A model generated the notes under the pieces. It was not told the DNA's origin and made no database searches. It saw only the letters and a list, made by a program, of their open reading frames with translations. Shown here piece after piece: positions 10,365-20,486 of a stretch of 64,000 nucleotides of DNA. The position numbers and the translations under genes are program-made. The stretch covers positions 86,502 to 150,501 of the forward strand of contig JAURVB010013116.1 in the NCBI GenBank assembly GCA_033002965.1. Direction: 5' to 3'. The DNA comes from Piper betle (lineage: Eukaryota; Streptophyta; Magnoliopsida; Piperales; Piperaceae). Numbering within the stretch: position 1 is the first letter of the stretch; every line of letters starts with the position of its first letter.

Positions 10365-11592
10365 TGTTCGGGCGCGGGTTCGTCCGCTGGTGCGGGTTAG
10401 AGTGTTCCCGCGTCGGGTTGGAAGGGTTCGGTGGGACCGAGGCGCCCTTGCCGCGCAAAGAGACAGCGGGATGAGACTAAAGAGTCACAAGTATCCAATA
10501 ACACTTAGACAATTCTTATGCACTCGGTGGGATGGCCATTTCCAATCCTAATTATTCATTTCCATAAACATATCATGCTTGAATGCATGAAAATTGCAAC
10601 TGCAATGCTGCTTCAACTTCAGCAGGGAAAGATTGTCTTCCTCCTCTGGATTGCAATAACTCCTCCAAGGCGTCTCCTTCAATTGTAGCAAACCTTCATC
10701 TTCAAATGCAGCGTCCTCATCAAAAGCATGCTGGAGCAGCGTTCTTTCCAATCAGCAGCAGCATGGTTGGCATCTCATCCTTCTTCTAACCGCAACATCG
10801 ACCTTCAATGGCGTCCTTAATTGCAGCAGGGTGGATTTCAGCAACTCCTTCTTCAATCCAGCAAACATGGGTGTCCTCCTCCTAGCAGCAACATCAACCT
10901 TCAATGGCGACCTTAATTGCAGCAGGGTGGATTTCAGCAACTCTTTTAATCAGCAAGACAGCGACATGACATTTCCTTCCCCTTGCTTCTTCTCCAATGG
11001 CAGCAACAAGCAAGGATGTAGGAGTAGGGCGTCCTCCTCCTAACAGCAGCAGCCTGGGCGTGGAACACCGTCTTCCAGCCCCCCTCTCCTCTTTCAACCT
11101 GCAATGGCGTCCTTCTCCTAGCAGCAGGGTGGATTTCAGCAACTCCTTCTTCAATTCAGCAACAGCAAGGCAAGGTCTCCAGTAAAAAGACAGAGTCTTC
11201 TACTTCGTCAAGTGGCTCCTTCTTTAAGTAGTAATGCATGGCATCTCTTTCTTCTAGCCTCCATTGCAGCCAGATCCTCCCTGTAGCAGCAACAGGCGTC
11301 CTCCTTTATAGCAAGTAGCAACAACTTCGTCTTCCTCCACTTCGTCTTCTTCAATGGCAGCAATGACTTCGTCTTCCTCCACTTCGTCTTCTTCAATGGC
11401 AGCAATGACTTCGTCTTCCTCCACTTCGTCTTCTTCGTCTTCTTCAATCTCGTGGACCCCTTTCCCTCCTTCCGAATAAATCTCACGTATCTCATTTCTA
11501 TTAAATTAGGCATAACCACGGGTTCAACCACGACTGGCTGGGTTAACCGTCATGATTGAGCCGAGGGGTGCGGTGAAAAATTTGGACGAACA
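10365..11592 (-). repeat. 3' LTR (in element orientation) of the Gag-PB1 element
   Basis: Bounded by TGTTCGGGCG and GGACGAACA (TGTTCG/CGAACA inverted ends). It contains internal direct repeats: a unit with 'accttcaatggcg', 'gcagcagggtggatttcag' and 'caactc' recurs at 10792-10865, 10887-10947 and 11099-11163. A 42-bp unit occurs 2.7 times at 11325-11436. Confidence 0.93.
11208..11531 (-). CDS. Small basic ORF inside the LTR of the Gag-PB1 element
   Basis: 107-codon ORF read in the same direction as the element's Gag. It is very basic, and its centre is made of 14-residue repeats (KKTKWRKTKSLLPL) that arise from the 42-bp DNA repeat. It has no recognised domain. The same ORF occurs in the other LTR (15328-15651) with a single Glu/Gly difference caused by the one LTR substitution. 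Because 42 is a multiple of three, the repeat itself keeps the frame open, so coding status is doubtful. Confidence 0.25.
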   Translation of the reverse strand: MVEPVVMPNLIEMRYVRFIRKEGKGSTRLKKTKKTKWRKTKSLLPLKKTKWRKTKSLLPLKKTKWRKTKLLLLAIKEDACCCYREDLAAMEARRKRCHALLLKEGAT

Positions 11593-11606
11593 TCAGCCCC
11601 CTTGCC
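11593..11606 (-). other. Polypurine tract of the Gag-PB1 element
   Basis: On the minus strand the sequence GGCAAGGGGGCTGA directly precedes the TG of the LTR. It lies about 80 bp after the Gag stop codon, so nothing else is encoded between. Confidence 0.85.
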
Positions 11607-11685
11607 GATTTTTCGCAATCTGAGAAAGAAGAATCGGCAAAACATTTTTATTCATTTTTCATTCTTTTTTTATTTTTTTTATAAT

Positions 11686-14412
11686 TTAGCCTAAGGTGAC
11701 TCCTCGTGGGTTATAGTGTGGCCATTGACCATCATTTTGATCTTGAGGAGTGACTCTCTCACTCGACACTCGTGGCCTCCAAATCCAAATTTCTTTTTGT
11801 GGATTTTTCCTTAGGGCATCAAACTTCTTCTGCCCATAGTATGGAGGTGACCTTGATCTTTTATGATGCCTCCTACTATTTGTTGAGTTGTTGGCTGCTT
11901 CTCTTTTAAACCTTCTAGCAGCAGTGATTTTGATTGAAGCCCCCAACTTCTTGTCCCATGTCTGGTTGGATTGCGATCTTGACATCTTTGGTGACACGAA
12001 GAAGTGGAGACGAGATGTTGATTCATGACTTGTGTTGAACTCCTCTTGTTCTTTGATTACATTTACCAAGTCTTCATCATTGGCGATTGTGATAAGGTAA
12101 TTGAAGCTTTCACCGGGTAGCTGACACTTAATCACCAAAGGGATGCTGGTAGAACATGTACCCCTGATTTGGGCGACAAGACTTGAATAAGAACAATCAT
12201 GCTCCAGTACAACCAGTCGTGTGTCTCCTCCAAAGTAGTGTTGCTTCCTTCCCTGGATTACTATCTTTCCGCCAAAGCTGCACATCAAGCGAAGTCTTGT
12301 TTTTGAGATCTTTGACTTGACTTCCTTTTGTGTTGAAGTTGTTCTGACAGCAAGCTGATCTTCCATCTTTTCTTTATCAAGCTCATCTTTTTCGAAAAGT
12401 CTTTTTCCTTGATTAGCTTGGACTTCAAACTTTTGGATTGATAGAGGTGTAGAACATCCTTTATCTTCTATAGTGGAAGCAGGCGACACCTTTGTGTCTT
12501 CAACATTAGCCATCGGGACATCCATTTCCTCTCCTTGTTTCTCTTTTCCTTTATGAGACTTCATTGGTAAGGATAAGTGGCTTACTGTCATCACATTAGC
12601 ATTAGCAGCTTTATACTTTATATCTCCTTTGTCCAGCAACTCTTGGATCTTTTCCATCACATCTCGACATATCACCGTTGGATGGCCAAGCATTTGATGA
12701 AATCGACAAAAATTTTCCTTCTTTTCATCTTCTAGCCTTGGTAGATTTTTTGGTATCCATGGAGTGATCTTTCCTTTGCTCTTCAACACGTCGAACCATC
12801 TCTCAGTATCTCTAGTGTTGAAGGTGTAATCTTCCATATTTCTCCATTCACGCCGTTGTTGAGGCACAACCTTTTGCCCTTCATTGTTGTTCCTTGGCTT
12901 TTCTAGTTGTTTCTCCCGACTTTGTTCTCCAAGTTCAGTGACAACATTGGTTGATGCCTTAGCATTTTTCAGAGAAGCAGAAACCCTTCCAAGTTCTTCA
13001 AAAATCAACATCCTTTCAAACAATTGTTCAAAAGTATTGCATTGTGCACCACTTAAGAACCATGCAGCTGATCCGGCGTTCATTGCACAAATCTTCACAA
13101 GCTCCTTAATGTCAGGGGTCTCTTTCATCTGAGATGACAGACTTCTAAATCTTTTCACATATGTAGCAAATTCTTCACCCGATTCCCTTCGACACTGTCT
13201 TAAGTGCTCAATTGTCACTGGAATTTCCATGGATTGAAAGTGTTCTGTAAACTGCTCAACAAATTCATCCCATGAATTGATTGATCCAGAGGGGCGGTTA
13301 TTGAACCATCTCAAGGCATTACCGCTAAGTGATGCCGGGAATTGTTGTAACTTTAATTTTTCATTTGCCACAATTGTTCCACACTCAATTTCAAAAATTG
13401 TGACATGATCTCCCGGATTGCCGTCTCCATCGAACTTCGTAAAAGTTGGGCGCTTGTATTTTTCCGGCAAAATTTCCGTGTAAACTTCATCGGCTAAAGG
13501 ACGAAGACGCTTTACAACTTTACTAGGTTCTTTGTCCTTTTGAGCTATCAATGCGGCGATTAATGCGGCTTGTGCATCCATCGCGGCTTTTAACTCATCA
13601 AATCGAGAATCCTGAATCGGCACAACTGGTGCGACTGGTGCTACAGGAACTGTTGCAGGATAGACTTGTGGAGGATAATTAACTGGTAGCGGAGCTACTG
13701 TGGCTGGAATTGTTGGCTGAAACATTGACATCAAGGGCGTCGCCGTTGAGGCGGACACCGCAGTGGTGATTGGCGGTGGAAATGCCATAGAAACTGATGA
13801 TTGAGGGATAGCAGGGCTATACCATGGGTACGGGTATGGTGGTGGGTAGTGGGGTGGTTGTGGGAACCATGATGACTGTGGTAGTGGACTAATTTCAGTC
13901 CTACTTGGGGGTATAATTGGGTAGTGTTGCGTCCAACTTGGTTCGGACGACGAAATTATCAAGGGTGAGGCTTGAGACATAAATCCCGAGACATTGGAAA
14001 ACATATTATCTACCCGAGGGGTATTTGACAAATCCACACTTGTTGGAGCGGTTGCCAAAGGCCTTTCCAATAGTGCCGTAAAACTACTTGTCATCGGTGG
14101 GTTAGCAGGCTGGTCCACTTCGTCTGGACTTCGCCGGTTTGCTAGGTCGGCATCTTCTCTTCTCGATGCACTTCCCATTGCGACGGATGCTCGCCTATTT
14201 AAGGCGAGTGCATCGTCAAGTGCCGATTCAAGTTGTCTAACCCGTTCTCGAAGTTGTTCGTTCGAGTTCGGGTTTTCATTTTGCAAGGCGACTGGCTCGC
14301 CCATGCTGGTGATGGATGGTATTTGCACTTCAGGTTGGTTTGTGGGTGCGTTAGAAGGTTCTCCTTCACTAGCACCTCTTTGTCTAGCCATATGCCTTGT
14401 CTCGGGGGCCAT
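11686..14412 (-). CDS. Gag-like protein with C-terminal PB1 domain (908 aa, intact)
   Basis: Single uninterrupted ORF; the ATG lies about 50 nt past the PBS. Seen in order: a charged helix likely to be coiled coil (about 51-74, QLRERVRQLESALDDAL); a long Pro/Ser/Tyr-rich disordered part (about 150-265); a retrotransposon Gag capsid core (about 318-470, with FTKFDGDGNPGDHV, LSGNALRWF and W.EFVEQFTEHF); a zinc-knuckle-like C569-H572-H577-C582 (FCRFHQMLGHPTVIC); a Lys/Glu-rich linker; a PB1-type domain (about 706-805); and a basic RS-containing tail (about 835-875). The PB1 call rests on the plant octicosapeptide pattern: LRLMCSFGGKI with Lys716, YFGGDTRLV, a SYSSL helix start, IKCQLPGE, then the acidic ANDEDL (Asp779-Asp781) and a final RLHFFVSP strand. 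PB1 domains bind each other head-to-tail through Lys and acidic faces, and both faces are present. The role (capsid assembly or host-protein contact) is inference. The protein has no enzyme domain. Confidence 0.9.
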   Translation of the reverse strand: MAPETRHMARQRGASEGEPSNAPTNQPEVQIPSITSMGEPVALQNENPNSNEQLRERVRQLESALDDALALNRRASVAMGSASRREDADLANRRSPDEVDQPANPPMTSSFTALLERPLATAPTSVDLSNTPRVDNMFSNVSGFMSQASPLIISSSEPSWTQHYPIIPPSRTEISPLPQSSWFPQPPHYPPPYPYPWYSPAIPQSSVSMAFPPPITTAVSASTATPLMSMFQPTIPATVAPLPVNYPPQVYPATVPVAPVAPVVPIQDSRFDELKAAMDAQAALIAALIAQKDKEPSKVVKRLRPLADEVYTEILPEKYKRPTFTKFDGDGNPGDHVTIFEIECGTIVANEKLKLQQFPASLSGNALRWFNNRPSGSINSWDEFVEQFTEHFQSMEIPVTIEHLRQCRRESGEEFATYVKRFRSLSSQMKETPDIKELVKICAMNAGSAAWFLSGAQCNTFEQLFERMLIFEELGRVSASLKNAKASTNVVTELGEQSREKQLEKPRNNNEGQKVVPQQRREWRNMEDYTFNTRDTERWFDVLKSKGKITPWIPKNLPRLEDEKKENFCRFHQMLGHPTVICRDVMEKIQELLDKGDIKYKAANANVMTVSHLSLPMKSHKGKEKQGEEMDVPMANVEDTKVSPASTIEDKGCSTPLSIQKFEVQANQGKRLFEKDELDKEKMEDQLAVRTTSTQKEVKSKISKTRLRLMCSFGGKIVIQGRKQHYFGGDTRLVVLEHDCSYSSLVAQIRGTCSTSIPLVIKCQLPGESFNYLITIANDEDLVNVIKEQEEFNTSHESTSRLHFFVSPKMSRSQSNQTWDKKLGASIKITAARRFKREAANNSTNSRRHHKRSRSPPYYGQKKFDALRKNPQKEIWIWRPRVSSERVTPQDQNDGQWPHYNPRGVTLG

Positions 14413-14461
14413 TTTCTTTTATCCACACTATCTCTTCAAGCTGCACTGCTACCTCTTGACG

Positions 14462-14480
14462 GTCCCCAGTGGAGTCGCCA
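14462..14480 (-). other. Primer-binding site, Arg tRNA (Gag-PB1 element)
   Basis: On the minus strand TGGCGACTCCACTGGGGAC follows the LTR end after a short spacer (14481-14485). It is complementary to the 3' end of plant tRNA-Arg (acceptor GACTCC.., discriminator G, CCA). Arg-tRNA priming is typical of Tat/Ogre-type elements. The tRNA identity is from memory of plant tRNA-Arg(ACG). Confidence 0.82.
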
Positions 14481-14485
14481 ATTTA

Positions 14486-15712
14486 TGTTCGGGCGCGGGT
14501 TCGTCCGCTGGTGCGGGTTAGAGTGTTCCCGCGTCGGGTTGGAAGGGTTCGGTGGGACCGAGGCGCCCTTGCCGCGCAAAGAGACAGCGGGATGAGACTA
14601 AAGAGTCACAAGTATCCAATAACACTTAGACAATTCTTATGCACTCGGTGGGATGGCCATTTCCAATCCTAATTATTCATTTCCATAAACATATCATGCT
14701 TGAATGCATGAAAATTGCAACTGCAATGCTGCTTCAACTTCAGCAGGGAAAGATTGTCTTCCTCCTCTGGATTGCAATAACTCCTCCAAGGCGTCTCCTT
14801 CAATTGTAGCAAACCTTCATCTTCAAATGCAGCGTCCTCATCAAAAGCATGCTGGAGCAGCGTTCTTTCCAATCAGCAGCAGCATGGTTGGCATCTCATC
14901 CTTCTTCTAACCGCAACATCGACCTTCAATGGCGTCCTTAATTGCAGCAGGGTGGATTTCAGCAACTCCTTCTTCAATCCAGCAAACATGGGTGTCCTCC
15001 TCCTAGCAGCAACATCAACCTTCAATGGCGACCTTAATTGCAGCAGGGTGGATTTCAGCAACTCTTTTAATCAGCAAGACAGCGACATGACATTTCCTTC
15101 CCCTTGCTTCTTCTCCAATGGCAGCAACAAGCAAGGATGTAGGAGTAGGGCGTCCTCCTCCTAACAGCAGCAGCCTGGGCGTGGAACACCGTCTTCCAGC
15201 CCCCTCTCCTCTTTCAACCTGCAATGGCGTCCTTCTCCTAGCAGCAGGGTGGATTTCAGCAACTCCTTCTTCAATTCAGCAACAGCAAGGCAAGGTCTCC
15301 AGTAAAAAGACAGAGTCTTCTACTTCGTCAAGTGGCTCCTTCTTTAAGTAGTAATGCATGGCATCTCTTTCTTCTAGCCTCCATTGCAGCCAGATCCCCC
15401 CTGTAGCAGCAACAGGCGTCCTCCTTTATAGCAAGTAGCAACAACTTCGTCTTCCTCCACTTCGTCTTCTTCAATGGCAGCAATGACTTCGTCTTCCTCC
15501 ACTTCGTCTTCTTCAATGGCAGCAATGACTTCGTCTTCCTCCACTTCGTCTTCTTCGTCTTCTTCAATCTCGTGGACCCCTTTCCCTCCTTCCGAATAAA
15601 TCTCACGTATCTCATTTCTATTAAATTAGGCATAACCACGGGTTCAACCACGACTGGCTGGGTTAACCGTCATGATTGAGCCGAGGGGTGCGGTGAAAAA
15701 TTTGGACGAACA
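14486..15712 (-). repeat. 5' LTR (in element orientation) of the Gag-PB1 element
   Basis: 1,227 bp, offset by 4,121 then 4,120 bases from the other LTR, and identical to it except for one C-run indel and one substitution that I could find. It is followed by TSD TAGGG at 15713-15717 and then by the resumed A1 LTR. Confidence 0.94.
15328..15651 (-). CDS. Small basic ORF inside the 5' LTR (second copy)
   Basis: 107 codons, same frame and repeat structure as the copy at 11208-11531. It would lie in the transcribed leader only if transcription starts upstream of 15651. Doubtful as a gene for the same reason: the 42-bp repeat keeps the frame open. Confidence 0.22.
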   Translation of the reverse strand: MVEPVVMPNLIEMRYVRFIRKEGKGSTRLKKTKKTKWRKTKSLLPLKKTKWRKTKSLLPLKKTKWRKTKLLLLAIKEDACCCYRGDLAAMEARRKRCHALLLKEGAT

Positions 15713-15717
15713 TAGGG
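15713..15717. repeat. Target-site duplication TAGGG, right copy
   Basis: Matches 10360-10364 exactly and lies between GGACGAACA and the resumed A1 LTR. Confidence 0.95.
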
Positions 15718-16093
15718 ATTATAATGACTTGTTTTATTTAATTATGCGGCTTAGTGGTTTTATCACTAACACAGAATTGCCTCCGCAAGTGAGCAGCTTT
15801 GGGACTAAAGAATAGAAGCGTGGTTGGTGGTTCTTTTACCAACCCAGATATGGTGAATCGATAATAAAGTTGGACTTCCTTACTATTCTCTTGTGTTATA
15901 AATGTGGCTATGGGAAACGGTCTGAGACTGTGGGATGGTTATTTGATATTTTAGAGAACATGATTTATTGTTATGATTTATATTATATGTTGTGAGACAT
16001 AATTGCTATATTCCAGTCCATGTTCTAGTATATTACCGTTACATCAATTTTATTTTTAAGTAACACCCGGTCCAGTTCGGGCGGGTCGTTACA

Positions 16094-16098
16094 CAAAA
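16094..16098. repeat. Target-site duplication CAAAA, right copy (A1)
   Basis: Directly follows GTCGTTACA and matches 1330-1334. Confidence 0.92.
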
Positions 16099-17374
16099 TA
16101 TCGCCTGAAAGGTGAGGGGCTCTGGCGGTGATGACAATGGTTGGTGGCCAATCGGCACTAGGGAGTGTACCAACTTGTGGAGTCAGCAATGGCAGTGGCA
16201 ATGCTCATAACGGCGCCAATGTTTGTGTGGCTAGTCGACTGGAATTGGCCCGAAAAGATGATGGCCTGGGAAGAAATGGGAGGTCACCTGTGATGACCGA
16301 CCCACTTATACAGCAAGACAAGGGGTCACCTTTGGTCCAACCCGAACCCCAACATGACAAAACAAGGAATATTATAACATAAGCCACACTGCATGCCACA
16401 ATAATAAGAATTAAGCAACTAAATAATTGTAATTTATTGCCACTAATATAATTATCCCATGTTATCATCATGTTCACTGATAATTAGAGTCATAATATAT
16501 TACGCATATACCAACAAATAAGAAAAAATAAACTCCCAAGGAACAAACCATGGTCCATTACTAATAACAAATACAATCTAAAAATAACCAAACAATCAAT
16601 GAAATAATCACTAATAATTATCTAACAGAGTACTCCACCACCGGGTCCTGCGAAGGCTCCAGTACACTCTCCCAACTTCTTGTTACATGTGTAGGTAATT
16701 CCACGTTAATGATAAAATGACTAAGTACATATAAAAATAGTAAACAAGATAAATAAACATAGAGTCTATGATAAAAACCCCGTCCAATTGATTTGGCTGA
16801 TCAGTTGGAAATAATTTCCATTTATGATCATAAATGCTGCCACTATCCCAAAACGATAACACATGTAATCCCCGCCTAGACTCCAGTGTCAAAGTACATT
16901 ACTAGGCTATGCAGCTTCCAAACCTAAAAACCTTTGACCATATTTTTCTCCTACAAAAGTAATGCCCCAACACATATCTAGCATACGAATGTTAGAAGCC
17001 TGTTTCTCTTCCCACTTATCAATGGTCATGCAGTGTATTAACTCTTTATCATACAAGATATATGTACTTCAAAATCCTCTAGTAAAGAACTTCAAACAAA
17101 GACGAGCAAATGCTCCCTAGAACCCAAAAATTATACATTAGGGAGCATATATCCACAATCCACAATATATGCAATGGCATGAATGGCATGAGATGATTTA
17201 CATTCAAGCATAGAACGTACACATCAATAACAACACATCACCAAAATCTTATTAATATTTAATATATTTAATTAAGTCAAATATAAACCACAACATAATG
17301 TTAAATTAAGAATAAGCATTTTTGAGTCAATACCGCAACTCTCACTCAGAGCGTCACAGTGCTCTTATCAAATC

Positions 17375-17379
17375 TCTTG
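17375..17379. repeat. Target-site duplication TCTTG (B1, left copy; right copy 20487-20491)
   Basis: TCTTG before TGTAAAACCCC is repeated after GAGGTGTTACA at 20487-20491. Perfect five-base match. Confidence 0.9.
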
Positions 17380-20300
17380 TGTAAAACCCCATTTTAGGGT
17401 TAGGGTTTTACTGATTTGAGTTTTCCCTATCTAGGTCGGTATCGAGTTGGTTCAAACGAGTTCAAGTCATACCAATTTTCAGACCATGAGTATGGGCCCA
17501 GTGGCGATATGAGCTATTATATTGGCTGAGTATGCTTGACATGCATATGATAGTTTCAGTTATGATATAATAAAGTATGAGTTATCAGTGTATACACGAA
17601 GTATACATATAATTTTTATGAGTTAGCTAGGAATTTAGGCCTAGATCTAGGCCACTACAGTGTTTAGTATTCGTTTAGGATTTTCTGGGTATTTCACTTA
17701 CATGCAGCATAAGAATTTTGCATCACTGGATTGTGCCCCCGTGGGTCGAGTTCGATTGCGTTAGGGTTTCGAGGTCCATTTACTTTTTCTTGCCACAATT
17801 CCCGCGTATAGAGTGTCTTTTAGGACTAGAGTCAGTTTTAACTTTGGACGGTCTCGATCTGAGCTTTTCATCAATATATATATACATATCCACCCATAGG
17901 TGGGCCCCACTAGGCCACGAGTTGTCGAATGTCTGGATCGTGCCATGTGGCAAGATCTGAGCCATACACTCAACCATAGCTCCACCCATTTATTTCCAGT
18001 GATGTCCCTCAATTTTAGATGTTTTCACTTTAGTGTCGCCACCACTTCAGCTCGCCACCGGTGAGTTATCACCTCGCCCTGGCCACCAGACCAGCACCCC
18101 TTGACCACTTTGCGGCCAGCTTTCTATTCGTACCCTTCACAACCATTGACGCTGCTGCAAAAGCAGCCAACGATAGATTTCTTGAAGCCAGTTTCCTCTA
18201 CCGCTGCCACCGTTTGAGTCATCTTCTAGTGCCGGCAAGCCACCTCCGGGCGATCCAAAAACCCCGACAGCTTTCCCTCGCTGAGATCTGCCATTTGAGA
18301 CCAACACCGACCTCCATCGTGGTCACGATCGTCACCAGCGATGTCGCCGCACATGGCGGCGACGCCGCCCCTTTCAAGCTAATTTTGGCCAACCACTAGT
18401 CAGACTCCACCGATCGCCACCACCATCATGATCCTCATCATGTGGGCTGTCGATCTTGACTTGCAACAACCACAATTGCACCGCTGTCTGCATTTTCTGA
18501 CTATGGGCACCGCCACCCCTGTTTGGCCCGTCTACTCATGTTTGTGTCCGCCCCCACATCTGCCTACATGATCTTGTTCACCATCCCACCATCCCGCCAG
18601 CCCATGTTCGAGTCCGCCAGTCCAGTTCATGTCCGCCCAATCAACCCAACCAATTTTCCAGTTAACCTAGATCTGGTTGGTTTAACCTATTTGCTTCGGT
18701 CTGGTTCAGCTCGGTTCGGTCTAGTTCAGCTCATTTTTAAATCATTTTTGACGATTCTTACACTGTTTTTGGTAATTTGAGAACCTCTATATTAGTTTAA
18801 ATGCATGCTCACATTGTTTAGCATGTTTGGATATTATGAGTATTTTTCTTTATGTATTAATTATCTTATTTTATTTATTAATTTATTCATGATTATTCAT
18901 TTCTTATTATTTATATGTTTGTTGACTATGATGAATGATTATGTGACTAATTATTGTTACTGATAATGTATTTATTCATAGATATTACTTTTGTTCATGT
19001 TTATCTTATTTTATTTAATTAATTGGCTTATTATTAATTATTTTCTCACTCATGTTATTATTTATGCATATTTAGTCATGCGCTCGTATATTTAATATTT
19101 ATATTCTTATTCTTCATAATTAATTAATATTAGTCATTTATTGATTTATTTATCTATTGATTTATTTAATTAATTAATGGTTGTTTATTTAATTATTTAT
19201 ATTTATTAAAACAAGTATATATTATATTTACTCGTGTTTAGTCATGTGTTTATATAGTATAATTATATTATTATTTTTTGATGAAATTATTATTTATGTT
19301 CATGTATTTATTATTTTCCAAATTATCTATGAGTGAATTTATTTGTTTGTTTATTTATTTGTTATTTATTATTATTATATTTACTCGTGTTTAGTCATGT
19401 GTTTAGTTGTAGGCTTGTTAACATTGTTCTCTTTATTAAGATCTATTGATGATATGAGCACATATGACGAGCATGCATCACATAGAGATGTTAGTATTTT
19501 ACTTAGCAGCGGGTTTCGATGTAGGTTATGCAATCCGAGCTCACCATAGATGTGTCGATGTACTTGGAGTTTAGACCAAAGGTCTGCAGGACTCTCCCTC
19601 TCTGATTGACTCCTTGCTTGTCGAGTTTAATTGTGTTTTATACGTAGGACGACATCGGCGACATTTTATCAGATCCCTCCGATGTCGGGTCATTTAGTTG
19701 TGTTTTCTAAACATGTTTAATAAAACTAGAAGGATGAAATCCATTGTTGGTTTTTGAACTGAAGCTTCAGAAATATATCATACAAGCCTTTTCTTAAGGC
19801 TATTATATGAGTACGCACAGTTTTATGGATTTCACGAGTAAGAAAGTGAACGGCATGAAGATATGTATGAATCACACTATTACTTCTTTAAACCATGAGG
19901 TAGTGCTGTGTATGAGAGTACTGCATAGTGAAGCACATTTCTAGAATTTGTGGCACTAACTTAACTGTTCCTTTTCCTACTCGAGTACTGTGGCGGGTAA
20001 AATATGGAAGAGTGGGAGCATAAGCATTGCTTGTATGAACATTACCCATGCATGGGAGTTGGCACTTGCTTAAGCATGTTTGCTTACGGCCCGGTGTGAG
20101 GCAATCTTGAAGTTTCACAAGTTTTATGGGTAGTTGAATACCCATTTGCCAGATTGTATTCGTTATTTTTGGATCAGTAACACTCGTTACTGACATTTTT
20201 CACATAATATATGTAGATCATGCAAATCCTAAGTCGACTTTGGTGGAAGGACCGATAAACACTACACACACTTGAGCTTAGTACATTTATTTCTTTTCTT

Positions 20301-20486
20301 ACTTTTATTTATATTTGATGTGTTCTGACGCGTAGTCAACAATGTCTTCCATCGTCATGACACTAAGATGGTTGTTTCGATCTATTTTATCGATCGAGTC
20401 TGACTGATTAACAACTTTAAACATGACTCGATTGATCGTAACATTGTCTGATTCGGTTCTCAAGTGAACCGAATCGAGGTGTTACA
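17380..20486 (+). mobile_element. B1: solo LTR of family B (3,107 bp)
   Basis: Starts TGTAAAACCCC, ends GAGGTGTTACA, and has a perfect TSD with no internal region. It therefore formed by LTR-LTR recombination. Its GC-rich block (18010-18740) contains Thr/Pro/Ala-rich open frames that are not conserved in detail with other B LTRs. An AT-rich block at 18780-19420 follows. Confidence 0.9.

Larger units (their letters stand above)
10365..15712 (-). mobile_element. Young Gag-only LTR retrotransposon, Tat/Ogre-like, with Gag-PB1 gene
   Basis: 5,348-bp element with two LTRs (1,228 and 1,227 bp), read on the minus strand. Order: LTR (15712-14486), six-base spacer, Arg-tRNA PBS, one long Gag-like ORF, polypurine tract, LTR (11592-10365). 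Internal DNA is 2,893 bp, nearly filled by the ORF. There is no protease, RT, RNase H or integrase, so it is non-autonomous. The Arg-tRNA primer and the Gag type (CxxH...GH....C knuckle, Pro-rich N terminus) point to the Tat/Ogre branch of Ty3 elements. I see only two LTR differences: a C-run of 6 versus 5 near 11079/15200, and T/C at 11278/15398. This indicates a very recent insertion. Confidence 0.92.
1335..16093 (+). mobile_element. Element A1: Tekay/Del-like chromovirus (Ty3), defective
   Basis: Full-length Ty3-type LTR retrotransposon, interrupted by a younger insertion in its 3' LTR. Order seen: 3.0-kb LTR, initiator-Met PBS, Gag remnant, RT remnant, RNase H, integrase, GPY/F module with chromodomain, polypurine tract, LTR. 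The chromodomain placed after integrase and the very long LTRs match the Tekay (Del) chromovirus lineage. The internal region is only about 3.35 kb because the Gag C terminus, the protease and the catalytic RT core are deleted. In-frame stops and a frameshift make it non-coding. The two LTRs differ at several percent of positions by eye, so it is clearly older than the element nested in it. Confidence 0.92.
7721..16093 (+). repeat. 3' LTR of A1, split by a younger insertion
   Basis: The LTR sequence is 7721-10364 plus 15718-16093 (about 3,020 bp), matching 1335-4369 block for block. The break occurs in 'gataataggg', where the intact LTR continues 'attatattgac' (3990-4010). The interrupted LTR resumes with 'attataatgac' at 15718. 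The final bases GTCGTTACA at 16085-16093 are followed by the CAAAA duplication. Confidence 0.93.

Noticed and set aside
13994..14595. Plus-strand frames of 175 and 120 codons opposite the Gag-PB1 gene
   Set aside because: They are antisense shadows of an intact 908-codon gene with clear domains.
16128..16382. 84-codon plus-strand frame just right of A1
   Set aside because: It crosses the boundary between unassigned flank and an LTR and has no domain or matching copy.
18061..18399. 112-codon frame in B1 that looks protein-like
   Set aside because: It lies in the GC-rich block of a solo LTR with a perfect TSD, has no recognised domain and is not preserved in other B copies.
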